Below are positions 9,701 to 19,435 of a stretch of DNA of 64,000 bases, one piece after another (the first letter of the stretch is position 1; every line of letters begins with the position of its first letter). This DNA comes from Nakaseomyces glabratus (lineage: Eukaryota > Ascomycota > Saccharomycetes > Saccharomycetales > Saccharomycetaceae). Position numbers and translations under genes: made by a program. The stretch lies in assembly GCF_010111755.1 (NCBI RefSeq), contig NC_088962.1, forward strand, positions 1 through 64,000, read 5' to 3'. Below the pieces are notes generated by a model that was given only the letters and a program-made list of their open reading frames with translations, did not search any database and was not told the DNA's origin.

Positions 9701-12700
9701 GTCGTGATGTGCGAAACAAGGTCTGTCTCGAAGTCACCGTTGCCCTTGTCGATCGTCGTCGTGTAGTCGGCCTCGCCGGCATCACTTGGCTTCAATGGGA
9801 TGGTGGTGGTGATCGTGGTAGGCTTGCCGTCAGAGTCCTTGGTCGTGATGTGCGAAACAAGGTCTGTCTCGAAGTCACCGTTGCCCTTGTCGATCGTCGT
9901 CGTGTAGTCGGCCTCGCCGGCATCACTTGGCTTCAATGGGATGGTGGTGGTGATCGTGGTAGGCTTGCCGTCAGAGTCCTTGGTCGTGATGTGCGAAACA
10001 AGGTCTGTCTCGAAGTCACCGTTGCCCTTGTCGATCGTCGTCGTGTAGTCGGCCTCGCCGGCATCACTTGGCTTCAATGGGATGGTGGTGGTGATCGTGG
10101 TAGGCTTGCCGTCAGAGTCCTTGGTCGTGATGTGCGAAACAAGGTCTGTCTCGAAGTCACCGTTGCCCTTGTCGATCGTCGTCGTGTAGTCGGACTCTTC
10201 AATTTTCGATTTTGAATATCTTGAGGATGACGTATATGGAGCTTGTGAATCTATATAGTCACGTGTAGCGTTGAACAGAGTGCTGCTCGTAACAATATCG
10301 CCCTTCTCATCAGTGGTGATGAAGAACGAGATCCAGTCCGACTCAATGTAGTCCGACGCAGTGGTGGCTGTCACAGTCACCGGTGGAGGACTGTAGGTGG
10401 CCGTCGAGTTTGTCGTGATCAGACCCCCGAATTCATTGGTGGTCGTCCAGTAGCTGATGACCAGATACTCAGTCACTTCGTTGCCCAGATCAACTGTCTT
10501 CGTCACAGCTGGAGGTGCAGGCCCGAACGACGTGTGGGGGGCCTCCGGCAAGTTGTAGTCACGCGTGGCGTTGAACAGAGTGCTGCTCGTAACAATATCG
10601 CCCTTCTCATCAGTGGTGATGAAGAACGAGATCCAGTCCGACTCAATGTAGTCCGACGCAGTGGTGGCTGTCACAGTCACCGGTGGAGGACTGTAGGTGG
10701 CCGTCGAGTTTGTCGTGATCAGACCCCCGAATTCATTGGTGGTCGTCCAGTAGCTGATGACCAGATACTCAGTCACTTCGTTGCCCAGATCAACTGTCTT
10801 CGTCACAGCTGGAGGTGCAGGCCCGAACGACGTGTGGGGGGCCTCCGGCAAGTTGTAGTCACGCGTGGCGTTGAACAGAGTGCTGCTCGTAACAATATCG
10901 CCCTTCTCATCAGTGGTGATGAAGAACGAGATCCAGTCCGACTCAATGTAGTCCGACGCAGTGGTGGCTGTCACAGTCACCGGTGGAGGACTGTAGGTGG
11001 CCGTCGAGTTTGTCGTGATCAGACCCCCGAATTCATTGGTGGTCGTCCAGTAGCTGATGACCAGATACTCAGTCACTTCGTTGCCCAGATCAACTGTCTT
11101 CGTCACAGCTGGAGGTGCAGGCCCGAACGACGTGTGGGGGGCCTCCGGCAAGTTGTAGTCACGCGTGGCGTTGAACAGAGTGCTGCTCGTAACAATATCG
11201 CCCTTCTCATCAGTGGTGATGAAGAACGAGATCCAGTCCGACTCAATGTAGTCCGACGCAGTGGTGGCTGTCACAGTCACCGGTGGAGGACTGTAGGTGG
11301 CCGTCGAGTTTGTCGTGATCAGACCCCCGAATTCATTGGTGGTCGTCCAGTAGCTGATGACCAGATACTCAGTCACTTCGTTGCCCAGATCAACTGTCTT
11401 CGTCACAGCTGGAGGTGCAGGCCCGAACGACGTGTGGGGGGCCTCCGGCAAGTTGTAGTCACGCGTGGCGTTGAACAGAGTGCTGCTCGTAACAATATCG
11501 CCCTTCTCATCAGTGGTGATGAAGAACGAGATCCAGTCCGACTCAATGTAGTCCGACGCAGTGGTGGCTGTCACAGTCACCGGTGGAGGACTGTAGGTGG
11601 CCGTCGAGTTTGTCGTGATCAGACCCCCGAATTCATTGGTGGTCGTCCAGTAGCTGATGACCAGATACTCAGTCACTTCGTTGCCCAGATCAACTGTCTT
11701 CGTCACAGCTGGAGGTGCAGGCCCGAACGACGTGTGGGGGGCCTCCGGCAAGTTGTAGTCACGCGTGGCGTTGAACAGAGTGCTGCTCGTAACAATATCG
11801 CCCTTCTCATCAGTGGTGATGAAGAACGAGATCCAGTCCGACTCAATGTAGTCCGACGCAGTGGTGGCTGTCACAGTCACCGGTGGAGGACTGTAGGTGG
11901 CCGTCGAGTTTGTCGTGATCAGACCCCCGAATTCATTGGTGGTCGTCCAGTAGCTGATGACCAGATACTCAGTCACTTCGTTGCCCAGATCAACTGTCTT
12001 CGTCACAGCTGGAGGTGCAGGCCCGAACGACGTGTGGGGGGCCTCCGGCAAGTTGTAGTCACGCGTGGCGTTGAACAGAGTGCTGCTCGTAACAATATCG
12101 CCCTTCTCATCAGTGGTGATGAAGAACGAGATCCAGTCCGACTCAATGTAGTCCGACGCAGTGGTGGCTGTCACAGTCACCGGTGGAGGACTGTAGGTGG
12201 CCGTCGAGTTTGTCGTGATCAGACCCCCGAATTCATTGGTGGTCGTCCAGTAGCTGATGACCAGATACTCAGTCACTTCGTTGCCCAGATCAACTGTCTT
12301 CGTCACAGCTGGAGGTGCAGGCCCGTACAATGGTATGGTGGTTGTGATTGTGGTAGGCTTGCCGTCAGTGTCCTTGGTCGTGATGTGCGAAACAAGGTCT
12401 GTCTCGAAGTCACCGTTGCCCTTGTCGATCGTCGTCGTATAATCGGAATTTTCTGAGGATATAGGTTGGAGGAGGATTGCCACTTCATTTTCATACTTGT
12501 GAAAACTAAAATATCCGTTTCTTGCATCAGGATTACCTTGTATGTACATTGAGCTGATGTTATAATTGTGATCACCTATTACAGATATCGACTTTTGTGA
12601 CGTAAGATTTTTCACCTCAATGACATTGTTTTCAGCCGTTGCAATTACATCTTTGCTATTACCGTCGAAGAAATACATGAGACCCATCTGTTGTAACGCA

Positions 12701-13614
12701 CTTTTTCCATCTAAATATTTGAAATTTAAAAACTTAAAGCCATCTTGACCTTCTGGGAGTAAGATATAGTTAAGGACAATTTGAGGCCCCAATACTGGGC
12801 CTTCACCGAGGTCAATTGTGATTGGTGAAACGACTGAATACCCTTGATAACCTAATGAACGAATTAGTACATTTTCTGTTCCTTTAAAAATATCCGCATA
12901 AACGCCAATAAAAGCTTGACAGTGTATATTACCTGATAAATCATTCTGAATAGTGAATACACCATTTTCATCAATGTGATCAGGACCAAGATCTACTCTC
13001 CATAACTTGTCATCAAAGTAGCCATCTACTTTCGAGTCACTTCTCAACACCTCGAGATTACCCAATATGGCTAATGGTGAGTTATTAGGAGCCTTGTACG
13101 TGCCACCGATATGAATTGAGGGGTTAAATGTTATATCAGCAACAATACCAGTACCGGTTGTCTTTGGTAATTTAATTCTCATAAGACTATTTTTTGATAT
13201 AAAGACCCCATCAGCACCGGTGTTGATATCGAATGTAAAAGTACTGTAGTCAAAGTCTGACGCAACAATGTTATATGACAATGAGCTACCATCAAAGATA
13301 AACTGTGATTCATCATCTATACTTACCTTGCCATTGATAACTATTGAATATGGAGTGCCATCACCTGAAGGCGCATTTATCTTAAGTACAGAATTGCCAG
13401 TCAGTGAAATACCTTCTGGTAATTTGATAGTTGTGAAATCATTAAGTGTCACCTTAGCATTTTTCAGAACCATCAGTTCGTCATCTTCGTAGGTTGTCAA
13501 TCCAAGCGTAGCACTGTCAAGGACAATTTCTTGATTTTCATAAGTTTTAGCAAGTACCGATGTGCAGTAAAATACTGTACTGGCAGCTAATAATAATATG
13601 TTTCTAAATCTCAT
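3712..13614 (-). CDS. Giant GPI-type adhesin-like cell wall protein with SFFIT and SHITT megasatellites
   Basis: This 3300-residue protein starts at an ATG followed by a signal peptide (MRFRNILLLAASTVFYCTSVLA). Residues about 21-388 are a non-repetitive, beta-rich N-terminal region with one cysteine (IHCQAF); it resembles yeast adhesin-like wall proteins, but I cannot assign a family. Next comes one isolated SHITT unit (about 390-430), seven 100-residue SFFIT units (about 431-1130) and 38 SHITT units of 47 residues (about 1142-2925). Divergent related modules and a Ser/Gly/Gln-rich stalk follow. The C-terminus is hydrophobic (IVFSMIVVIVFGMI), as expected for a GPI signal. In C. glabrata these megasatellites are established markers of adhesin-like wall proteins. 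The likely role is display of the N-terminal domain away from the wall; the ligand is unknown. The gene points toward the telomere, so silencing and variable expression are expected (inference). Confidence 0.93.
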   Translation of the reverse strand: MRFRNILLLAASTVFYCTSVLAKTYENQEIVLDSATLGLTTYEDDELMVLKNAKVTLNDFTTIKLPEGISLTGNSVLKINAPSGDGTPYSIVINGKVSIDDESQFIFDGSSLSYNIVASDFDYSTFTFDINTGADGVFISKNSLMRIKLPKTTGTGIVADITFNPSIHIGGTYKAPNNSPLAILGNLEVLRSDSKVDGYFDDKLWRVDLGPDHIDENGVFTIQNDLSGNIHCQAFIGVYADIFKGTENVLIRSLGYQGYSVVSPITIDLGEGPVLGPQIVLNYILLPEGQDGFKFLNFKYLDGKSALQQMGLMYFFDGNSKDVIATAENNVIEVKNLTSQKSISVIGDHNYNISSMYIQGNPDARNGYFSFHKYENEVAILLQPISSENSDYTTTIDKGNGDFETDLVSHITTKDTDGKPTTITTTIPLYGPAPPAVTKTVDLGNEVTEYLVISYWTTTNEFGGLITTNSTATYSPPPVTVTATTASDYIESDWISFFITTDEKGDIVTSSTLFNATRDYNLPEAPHTSFGPAPPAVTKTVDLGNEVTEYLVISYWTTTNEFGGLITTNSTATYSPPPVTVTATTASDYIESDWISFFITTDEKGDIVTSSTLFNATRDYNLPEAPHTSFGPAPPAVTKTVDLGNEVTEYLVISYWTTTNEFGGLITTNSTATYSPPPVTVTATTASDYIESDWISFFITTDEKGDIVTSSTLFNATRDYNLPEAPHTSFGPAPPAVTKTVDLGNEVTEYLVISYWTTTNEFGGLITTNSTATYSPPPVTVTATTASDYIESDWISFFITTDEKGDIVTSSTLFNATRDYNLPEAPHTSFGPAPPAVTKTVDLGNEVTEYLVISYWTTTNEFGGLITTNSTATYSPPPVTVTATTASDYIESDWISFFITTDEKGDIVTSSTLFNATRDYNLPEAPHTSFGPAPPAVTKTVDLGNEVTEYLVISYWTTTNEFGGLITTNSTATYSPPPVTVTATTASDYIESDWISFFITTDEKGDIVTSSTLFNATRDYNLPEAPHTSFGPAPPAVTKTVDLGNEVTEYLVISYWTTTNEFGGLITTNSTATYSPPPVTVTATTASDYIESDWISFFITTDEKGDIVTSSTLFNATRDYIDSQAPYTSSSRYSKSKIEESDYTTTIDKGNGDFETDLVSHITTKDSDGKPTTITTTIPLKPSDAGEADYTTTIDKGNGDFETDLVSHITTKDSDGKPTTITTTIPLKPSDAGEADYTTTIDKGNGDFETDLVSHITTKDSDGKPTTITTTIPLKPSDAGEADYTTTIDKGNGDFETDLVSHITTKDSDGKPTTITTTIPLKPSDAGEADYTTTIDKGNGDFETDLVSHITTKDSDGKPTTITTTIPLKPSDAGEADYTTTIDKGNGDFETDLVSHITTKDSDGKPTTITTTIPLKPSDAGEADYTTTIDKGNGDFDTDLVSHITTTDSDGKPTTITTTIPLKPSDAGEADYTTTIDKGNGDFETDLVSHITTKDSDGKPTTITTTIPLKPSDAGEADYTTTIDKGNGDFETDLVSHITTKDSDGKPTTITTTIPLKPSDAGEADYTTTIDKGNGDFETDLVSHITTKDSDGKPTTITTTIPLKPSDAGEADYTTTIDKGNGDFETDLVSHITTKDSDGKPTTITTTIPLKPSDAGEADYTTTIDKGNGDFETDLVSHITTKDSDGKPTTITTTIPLKPSDAGEADYTTTIDKGNGDFETDLVSHITTKDSDGKPTTITTTIPLKPSDAGEADYTTTIDKGNGDFETDLVSHITTKDSDGKPTTITTTIPLKPSDAGEADYTTTIDKGNGDFETDLVSHITTKDSDGKPTTITTTIPLKPSDAGEADYTTTIDKGNGDFETDLVSHITTKDSDGKPTTITTTIPLKPSDAGEADYTTTIDKGNGDFETDLVSHITTKDSDGKPTTITTTIPLKPSDAGEADYTTTIDKGNGDFETDLVSHITTKDSDGKPTTITTTIPLKPSDAGEADYTTTIDKGNGDFETDLVSHITTKDSDGKPTTITTTIPLKPSDAGEADYTTTIDKGNGDFETDLVSHITTKDSDGKPTTITTTIPLKPSDAGEADYTTTIDKGNGDFETDLVSHITTKDSDGKPTTITTTIPLKPSDAGEADYTTTIDKGNGDFETDLVSHITTKDSDGKPTTITTTIPLKPSDAGEADYTTTIDKGNGDFETDLVSHITTKDSDGKPTTITTTIPLKPSDAGEADYTTTIDKGNGDFETDLVSHITTKDSDGKPTTITTTIPLKPSDAGEADYTTTIDKGNGDFETDLVSHITTKDSDGKPTTITTTIPLKPSDAGEADYTTTIDKGNGDFETDLVSHITTKDSDGKPTTITTTIPLKPSDAGEADYTTTIDKGNGDFETDLVSHITTKDSDGKPTTITTTIPLKPSDAGEADYTTTIDKGNGDFETDLVSHITTKDSDGKPTTITTTIPLKPSDAGEADYTTTIDKGNGDFETDLVSHITTKDSDGKPTTITTTIPLKPSDAGEADYTTTIDKGNGDFETDLVSHITTKDSDGKPTTITTTIPLKPSDAGEADYTTTIDKGNGDFETDLVSHITTKDSDGKPTTITTTIPLKPSDAGEADYTTTIDKGNGDFETDLVSHITTKDSDGKPTTITTTIPLKPSDAGEADYTTTIDKGNGDFETDLVSHITTKDSDGKPTTITTTIPLKPSDAGEADYTTTIDKGNGDFETDLVSHITTKDSDGKPTTITTTIPLKPSDAGEADYTTTIDKGNGDFETDLVSHITTKDSDGKPTTITTTIPLKPSDAGEADYTTTIDKGNGDFETDLVSHITTKDSDGKPTTITTTIPLKPSDAGEADYTTTIDKGNGDFETDLVSHITTKDSDGKPTTITTTIPLKPSDAGEADYTTTIDKGNGDFDTDLVSHITTTDSDGKPTTIITTVTLTEEPDYTSVFVSDGHTITAVVSHVTTTNDVGQTVTTTVTVMSYDQVGDGVYTSAPAYSQPPVTTTTVSADTTTATVVISYFPSVGDDGVTRTGTTTISTVSVGGEADYTTTVDRGNGSTETDVISHITTTDSNGNPTTITTTITNAPAPSNSKANIGSDHTTTVVSNGHTFTGVVSHSTGTDEHGHTIVSTVTQTVGGQSHGSTVSSAKPVSTVSGAGSNAPGTAGVGGIVNSQKPQSGNVAGQGSGNEKPTQAAGTAGGSGSGSGSGSVHQSAGNNVPSGSPSVQSAKGTASPVSGIHSSQTPHSVPSQAQTQGQAQAQSSRQQAATTVLLSSGSSVDNIGSGFSSTQTASVLQGKGASIRVASSSIVFSMIVVIVFGMI
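4834..10191 (-). repeat. SHITT megasatellite, 38 units of 141 bp
   Basis: The array has an exact 141-bp period, encoding 47 residues that begin DYTTTIDKGNGDFETD and contain the signature SHITT. The tyrosine codons of the first and last units lie 5217 bp (37 periods) apart, giving 38 units. Nearly all look identical at nucleotide level. The final unit has a diverged tail. Two units carry the same rare changes (E to D in DFDTD, K to T in SHITTTD). The array is far more GC-rich than its surroundings. Confidence 0.95.
10225..12324 (-). repeat. SFFIT megasatellite, 7 units of 300 bp
   Basis: Seven exact-period 300-bp units each encode 100 residues that start GPAPPAVTKTVDLG and contain DWISFFITTDEKGD. 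Six units look identical. The unit nearest the SHITT array differs at a few positions (for example ACGTGTAGCG against ACGCGTGGCG near 10261) and ends in a unique junction, RDYIDSQAPYTSSS. A lone SHITT unit lies immediately upstream in the protein (about 12330-12447). Confidence 0.95.
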
Positions 13615-13798
13615 AAAAAATTAATCAGTAGAACACCTGCACTTACTATTATTACTAGTATTACTTCTTCTCAGTATAACTTTTTTGAAGTTTTTTCTTT
13701 TGTCACTATAGACAATATATGGTCACATGTATTATATAATATAATACGATTTTAGCATACACTTGGAATTCCATATTACGTTAGTTATAGAGATGGTA

Positions 13799-13806
13799 TT
13801 TATATA
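13799..13806 (-). promoter_or_regulatory. Candidate TATA box of the first adhesin gene
   Basis: On the minus strand this reads TATATAAA, matching the yeast TATAWAWR consensus. It lies about 185 bp upstream of the ATG at 13614. AT-rich sequence makes chance matches common. Confidence 0.4.
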
Positions 13807-14625
13807 AAATGTATATCAAAAATATTTTGCAGAATGTGCAAGTTTTCTCGGGTTACTATACACTGAAAATTTACCGAAAATTTGGTAGCTTGAGTTCTTT
13901 ACTGAGAATATTGAGCATTAGGGGGTCAATTTGGCTTTGTGCAAATCTTCCTAAATTAATTCTAATTCTGAGAAGAAGTGAAAAGTGGGCAGTGCGATTG
14001 AATAGAGGAAACTAGTTCGAATCAGCACAGATTATTTTGAACAATGAGGTTTCCATATTATACTGATATCTTCGGAGGTGTTTAATACTGGCATTGATTA
14101 TTTAGGTATTCACGGCATGCCGATAAAGGAAGCTATTGCCCCTTCTTATTTACTAAGGGATGAAAGTCTTGGTCAATTACGGGGGTAAACATATACAACC
14201 TGTTTTGTGAGGAACGTTTAAGGGCGAAAGTGCGAGCATTACTGTTGGATGATTCGATTTCTTGGACATTTCTAAGTTTACTAGGGTGATCGGAAACAAA
14301 ATTTAATGTTGCCAGTCTTTCTGGTTGGAACATATTATTAGTACTACGAAGTGGCACTGGGATTATCTGCAACTAGAGGTTGAGTTTGTGTAAGCTGCTA
14401 CATTTGTGTGGACAGAAAATGGCGTTATAGGCTAACCAATGAGAGGGGAGCATGAGAAGATTATTGAAACAGTACTACGTGCGAGAGTTTCAATGAGAAG
14501 AAAAAGAAGTGGGATTTTATGAGAAATTCAACCGAGAACCAAAAAGAAATGTACTCCCGCAACCGATGGGAGCCGCTTGTTGCGAAGAGAAAAGCAGTGG
14601 AAATGCTCGGCTTACAAATGTAAGG

Positions 14626-14670
14626 ATTTTCCCGGTCGTGATTTTCCCGGTCGTGATTTTCCCGGTCGTG
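14626..14670. repeat. 15-bp tandem repeat, three copies
   Basis: ATTTTCCCGGTCGTG is repeated three times without mismatch, at 14626, 14641 and 14656, and a fourth partial copy (ATTTTC) follows. It lies in otherwise non-coding sequence. A minus-strand reading frame crosses it (reading NHDRE repeats), but that frame has no other support. Confidence 0.9.
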
Positions 14671-15953
14671 ATTTTCATGCGCGAGATTTAAAGGGGCAGC
14701 ACAGTTCGTTAGCTTGCAGCAGCATGTTCTGTGGGTTGTGCAAAAGATCGTGAGATATTTTGCTTCCACGGCATCGGACAAAAGGTTCGTTTCTTCCAGA
14801 AATTGCAAAAGAGTTCCTTCCGCTTTACCAAAAGATATAGTGCGGTCCGGGTCTGTCTGTGCAGGATTGCTTCCAAAAAAAGAAAGAAGTGGAAGAAGTC
14901 ATTTTTTCAGGGATGGAAGTCCTGACCAAATTACCGGTGGTGTATGGGTGTATTCCTGACTTCTTTTCTGTGGTTGTCTTGGTAGCGCGGGAGTTGAGTG
15001 AACGAGTAAGTAAGCTGAGTAAGGGTTGCGTGAGCGGTGGGGGGTTGGTTCTTAGAATGCCAGAACAATCCCTAGCATACCGGTATTTTGCAATTTTGCT
15101 TTGTTGTTTGCTCAGAGTAAGTCTTCAACTGGGTATATGGATCCTTATTTGTGAATACTACTAATATTGTCTTATTGCACAAGTTCCATTGAAAATTTCT
15201 CACAACTTTCTATCATACTACTTAGGGTATGCATTGCCTTGTATCAATAATGCCCATTTGTTTCTGCACTGAGATTGTGTATTATAATCGATAGTAGTTT
15301 TCACTGTTGGATCGTGTGTATCTTTATTGTTGATTTCATAGCATATTACGTCAGAAGATATGAGTATCTTGTAAACTGTGTTGTTTTAAGTCATTGATCA
15401 AGAAAAACCAATAATGTTGTCTATACAAATTTACACCACAAGATTATCCTCAAACATAAAAGCAACAAACTCTTTTAGAAACCATCTTTGTGGGAACATA
15501 TGGGAAGTATGGTGGAACCTATTCCTATTGCTGACATTTCGAATGGTAATTGAGGGTAACAAATTTTGAATAGAGGATCGCGATAACAAGCATTATATTG
15601 TTACCTGATAAGTTTATGTTTAAGAACAGGTGGCTGCTTAAAGAGGATAATAAGTAATATATCATACATTACTATGATTTTCATTTCCCTAGTATATTTT
15701 TGAATGCACTTTCAATATTTAAAGTTATAGGTTATGTTCTTGTATGCTTTGATTGTTTCCTACACGGGCTTGCTTCAAACATATTTCTTTGATTCCACCA
15801 TCTAACGACAATGGCAATGTACATCATGTGAAATGGAATCGTCTCAAGAAACGCTCCAGCATGATAATGCATGTGCATATGCTCATCATATACGTACATT
15901 CGCTGCCGTCTGCATTTTCTCATGTAAACAAAGAACATCTAAATAGCTAACTG

Positions 15954-18693
15954 ATGGCTGATCAGAACGGATCAGTAAATGCAGTCACAACACGTTTGGA
16001 TAAAATGGCAAGACTTGAATTATACCCTAGTTTATCATACTATCCATAGTTGATATGTGAGGTTTTTATGGTGTTTTAAGGTAATTGAAGATACGTTCCT
16101 CAGCCAATGACCCAAATGATATATTCAGAATGTGGCATAAAAGGACTATTGATTGATGAATCATCATGTGTAACAGAAATCAGCTGATTTAGAACAGGCT
16201 AGAACAATAATGGATTTATTTCGGCCTGTTGCATAATAGCACAAAGAGACTTGGATTGAACACCTTTATGATCGGTTTGAATGAAACATTAGTTTTTGAA
16301 AAAGAGTCATTAATGATGCTAAGCACCTAATTGAGGAAAATATTATTCTTATGGATCTGTTTAGAGTCTTCGCTTGCTGCTTCAAGAACTGGTGTTCGTA
16401 AGAGTAACTCTGGTATTCACCCCTATCATGACAAGTGAGTGGTTGAAGAATACAGGGCTGAATTACCAGTTAACATTTTGTCGTCGATATTGTTGCAACA
16501 AGAGATAGACATGCCATATATGTATTTCTGAATAACAACTAACCATGGGAGTTCTGAATAATGGTCCTATGAAAGCTTGCTCACTACCGAAACCTTATTT
16601 GTAAAAGTTTCTTCCCTATCGTTGCTGTCTCTCCAATATATTGACACTACAATATACGTAGTCACTTTATAGTGTACTCTGTTTTCAATAAAGCCTTTAT
16701 TCACTAAGCTCAATGTATTATACTTTTGTCCAGTTCTATGGTTTTGAATAAAATGTATGGGGCAAGTTTTGACCGAATGATGATAATAAGGGGATGCTAG
16801 GAATTTTTTGACTAACCATTTTGGGTTTATAATGTTAGATTTACAATAGATAATAATTCTATATGCAGGAATTGGTATGCCTTCCCACTATTACAAGAGG
16901 GAATGGTGAATACTTGAGTACTGTAATTATTGGCTTGGTTTCCATAGGATACATTTTGGGATGGCCAGTTCATACTTTGACTCAAAGTACTAAAAAGCAT
17001 ACTATAGTCGTGAATTTTATTAGCGTTCTATGCATCACAATTTAGCCAATTACTGCAGATCGCTGATGGTAGAAAAAGCAATATTAGGATAAGATGGTAC
17101 ATATATTATGGTTTTTTGTATGCTAAGTTCTTATGATTATCGAAATGAGTTTTCATTTGTAGTAGAAACACGATAGAAATATAGTTGTGTTCTTTGCTAG
17201 TTAGATATATTTCCTATTTAACAGTGAATAAGTATATCTTATGTTTATGAATCAATATGAAACTAATTATATATACTTAACCATAGCATATTCTAGATTG
17301 GAGGTTTGAAAATGGGGTATAATATTGGTATTTGACTGGCTTGTCGATAAACTTTAATTTGAGCTATTAATAGCTGGCAGTAATTTCGATTTCTGAAATA
17401 TTTAAGGAACAAAAGTGTCAATAGCGATTTATTCTGCAAGGCCACCGACTCGTTATGTAAAAAGCTCATTTGAAAAATAGTAGTAATATAAAAGTTTCAT
17501 GCCCATATTTTGTCACTTAGTAATCTCACGTACAATTCATATTCAGGAAATAGTCAGGAAGTTTTTCGATTCCTCGGTTTGATTGCATGAGCGGTTCATT
17601 ATAATGAATAGCAAAGCTAAAATTCAGGGGAGGGATAAAGTGACTATTATTTAAATGGTCTTTCGTGTAGCAGATGATTAAAATTTGTAATTGATAGTGT
17701 TGGCACTGAAAAGGTAATTCTAGCTCGGATCTACTGGTAAATAAATTTGAAGGCTGAATTAACAGTTTTATCGACGGATGCAGTTAAATCATAGCTCAGT
17801 ATATTGTTTCAAAGATATTAAGTATACAATGTGTACAAGGTAATATTACAATTCACAGTTCACTGGACATGATTTGGATATCGAGAGTGTTTCTTTGTTT
17901 TCTGATAGTGGTTTCCAGCAACTTAATGATCTTTTTGATAATGAGTTAAAGTTCTCTATTGTGTAAGTTATAGTCCAATGGGGGTTCACATAGTTAATGG
18001 AGTTTGATATGCGCTTTCATAACTAACGGTCCCTTGACTGGCTAGTATATTATCTAATTGCATAAAGTCTTTATATGCAGTCTTAATAAGATTGATTGGC
18101 TCTCAATAAGGCATTGGATTTCTCTTAAGCAACTCATCAAACTAACTTACCTAAAACTATATAAGCAACCCTGATAAATTACTAGCATTTTGTTAGAGTT
18201 TAAAGAAAATCTCATTACCTTTTTAAGATCATTCAAGTTTAAGGCATTGTAAGTTCTAGAAATGATAGCATTACTGACACGAGATACAAGTCTCAGAAAA
18301 CTACAACAGCATAACGAATAGGAGTCATTAGTCTTCCTTCATTAATGTATATTCACACAACCTCAGATACGAACAAAGACTAGGATATAAGAAACAATTC
18401 TGAAATGGTTTGTCTGTCTCAGAAGAGCAGTATCGATAAAAAGCTTATCGAACAACTACCTATCTGGTGACTTCTTTCAAATTTCCGATATTAGTAGCAG
18501 TAGCAGGACTTAAGATAACGAGTGCTTACAGTGGTTTACTCAGTTTAAGAGCCCTAGTCCTGTTGATATAGTGCAGGTCATTTGGTCTTCGAATCAATTG
18601 GATTAGGATCTTTCATTTAAGAATTTCTCAATATTCGGTAGGAACTATCCGAGTATGTATAATGAGTGTATTCGCATGAGCAACCTTTCTATG
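15954..18693 (+). pseudogene. Decayed coding stretches, possibly a former regulator gene
   Basis: Several plus-strand runs read as protein far longer than chance in AT-rich DNA, in shifting frames with occasional stops. They are 15954-16046 (starts MADQNGSVNAVTTRLDKMAR), 16315-16400 (DAKHLIEENIILMDLF), 16439-16660 (VVEEYRAELPVNILSSILLQ, then stops), 17844-17963 (contains LDIESVSLFSDSGFQQL) and 18418-18693 (92 codons with only two stops, containing FGRNYPSMYNECIRM). The RLDKM run resembles the linker after a zinc cluster, so a lost fungal transcription factor is possible. That assignment is a guess; the runs may belong to more than one dead gene. Confidence 0.4.
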
Positions 18694-19435
18694 TAAGTTT
18701 AATTCAAAATTGTAGTTTCACTTGAAAGGTGAAACGATTGAAAGGTCTTGTCTGGTTTGTGCTATATTGATCGTTTTACATTTGTGATGACGGATGTAGT
18801 TCAAACAAACTGGAATTATGACATTATTCAGCTAGTTTCTATGTTGATAGTGCAGAAAGCCAAGAGAAAAAATTTAGAAAAAAAAAAAGTGCATCAATAG
18901 TAATATAACTTCCTATCATAACGTATTTTAAAATATGGTAAGGACCATGGATTATTGTGTATTGCGTAAACTGTACAGAGAAATCAGCACTTTTAAAAGA
19001 TAGTTCTCTTGCCCATGATTTATCCTTGGACTACTTGGACCACTCAATTGCAAACCAGGTAAGATTAAGAAATTTATTGCATTACTGATTTAGAAGGTGA
19101 AACTATCGAAAATATTTGTACTTGATATTAGTTATCAGAAATGCCCTTTATTCTAATTTGTTAGCAGTAGGCTCACTGCAATTTGTTTCATGGAGAGAAA
19201 TTAGATTGTCTTTATAATAACATTTGGTTCAGGTAACAAGACTAAAAAACTCCATAGAAGTACATACTAGATAGGATCAGTCTAATCATAAATCTTATAA
19301 TTACTAGAAATTACTTTCAGCTACAATAAATTTGCTGATTCCTTTTGATTTTTCTCCTGCAAATAATTTCTGATTTTAAAAAGTGGTACAATAAACCAGT
19401 TATACCTACGCTGTTTTGATACAAAATAATAGAAA

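Noticed and set aside
4915..10215. 1766-codon open frame on the plus strand
   Set aside because: It is the mirror image of the 141-bp SHITT array. The minus strand has a signal peptide, known repeat motifs and GPI tail; this frame has none.
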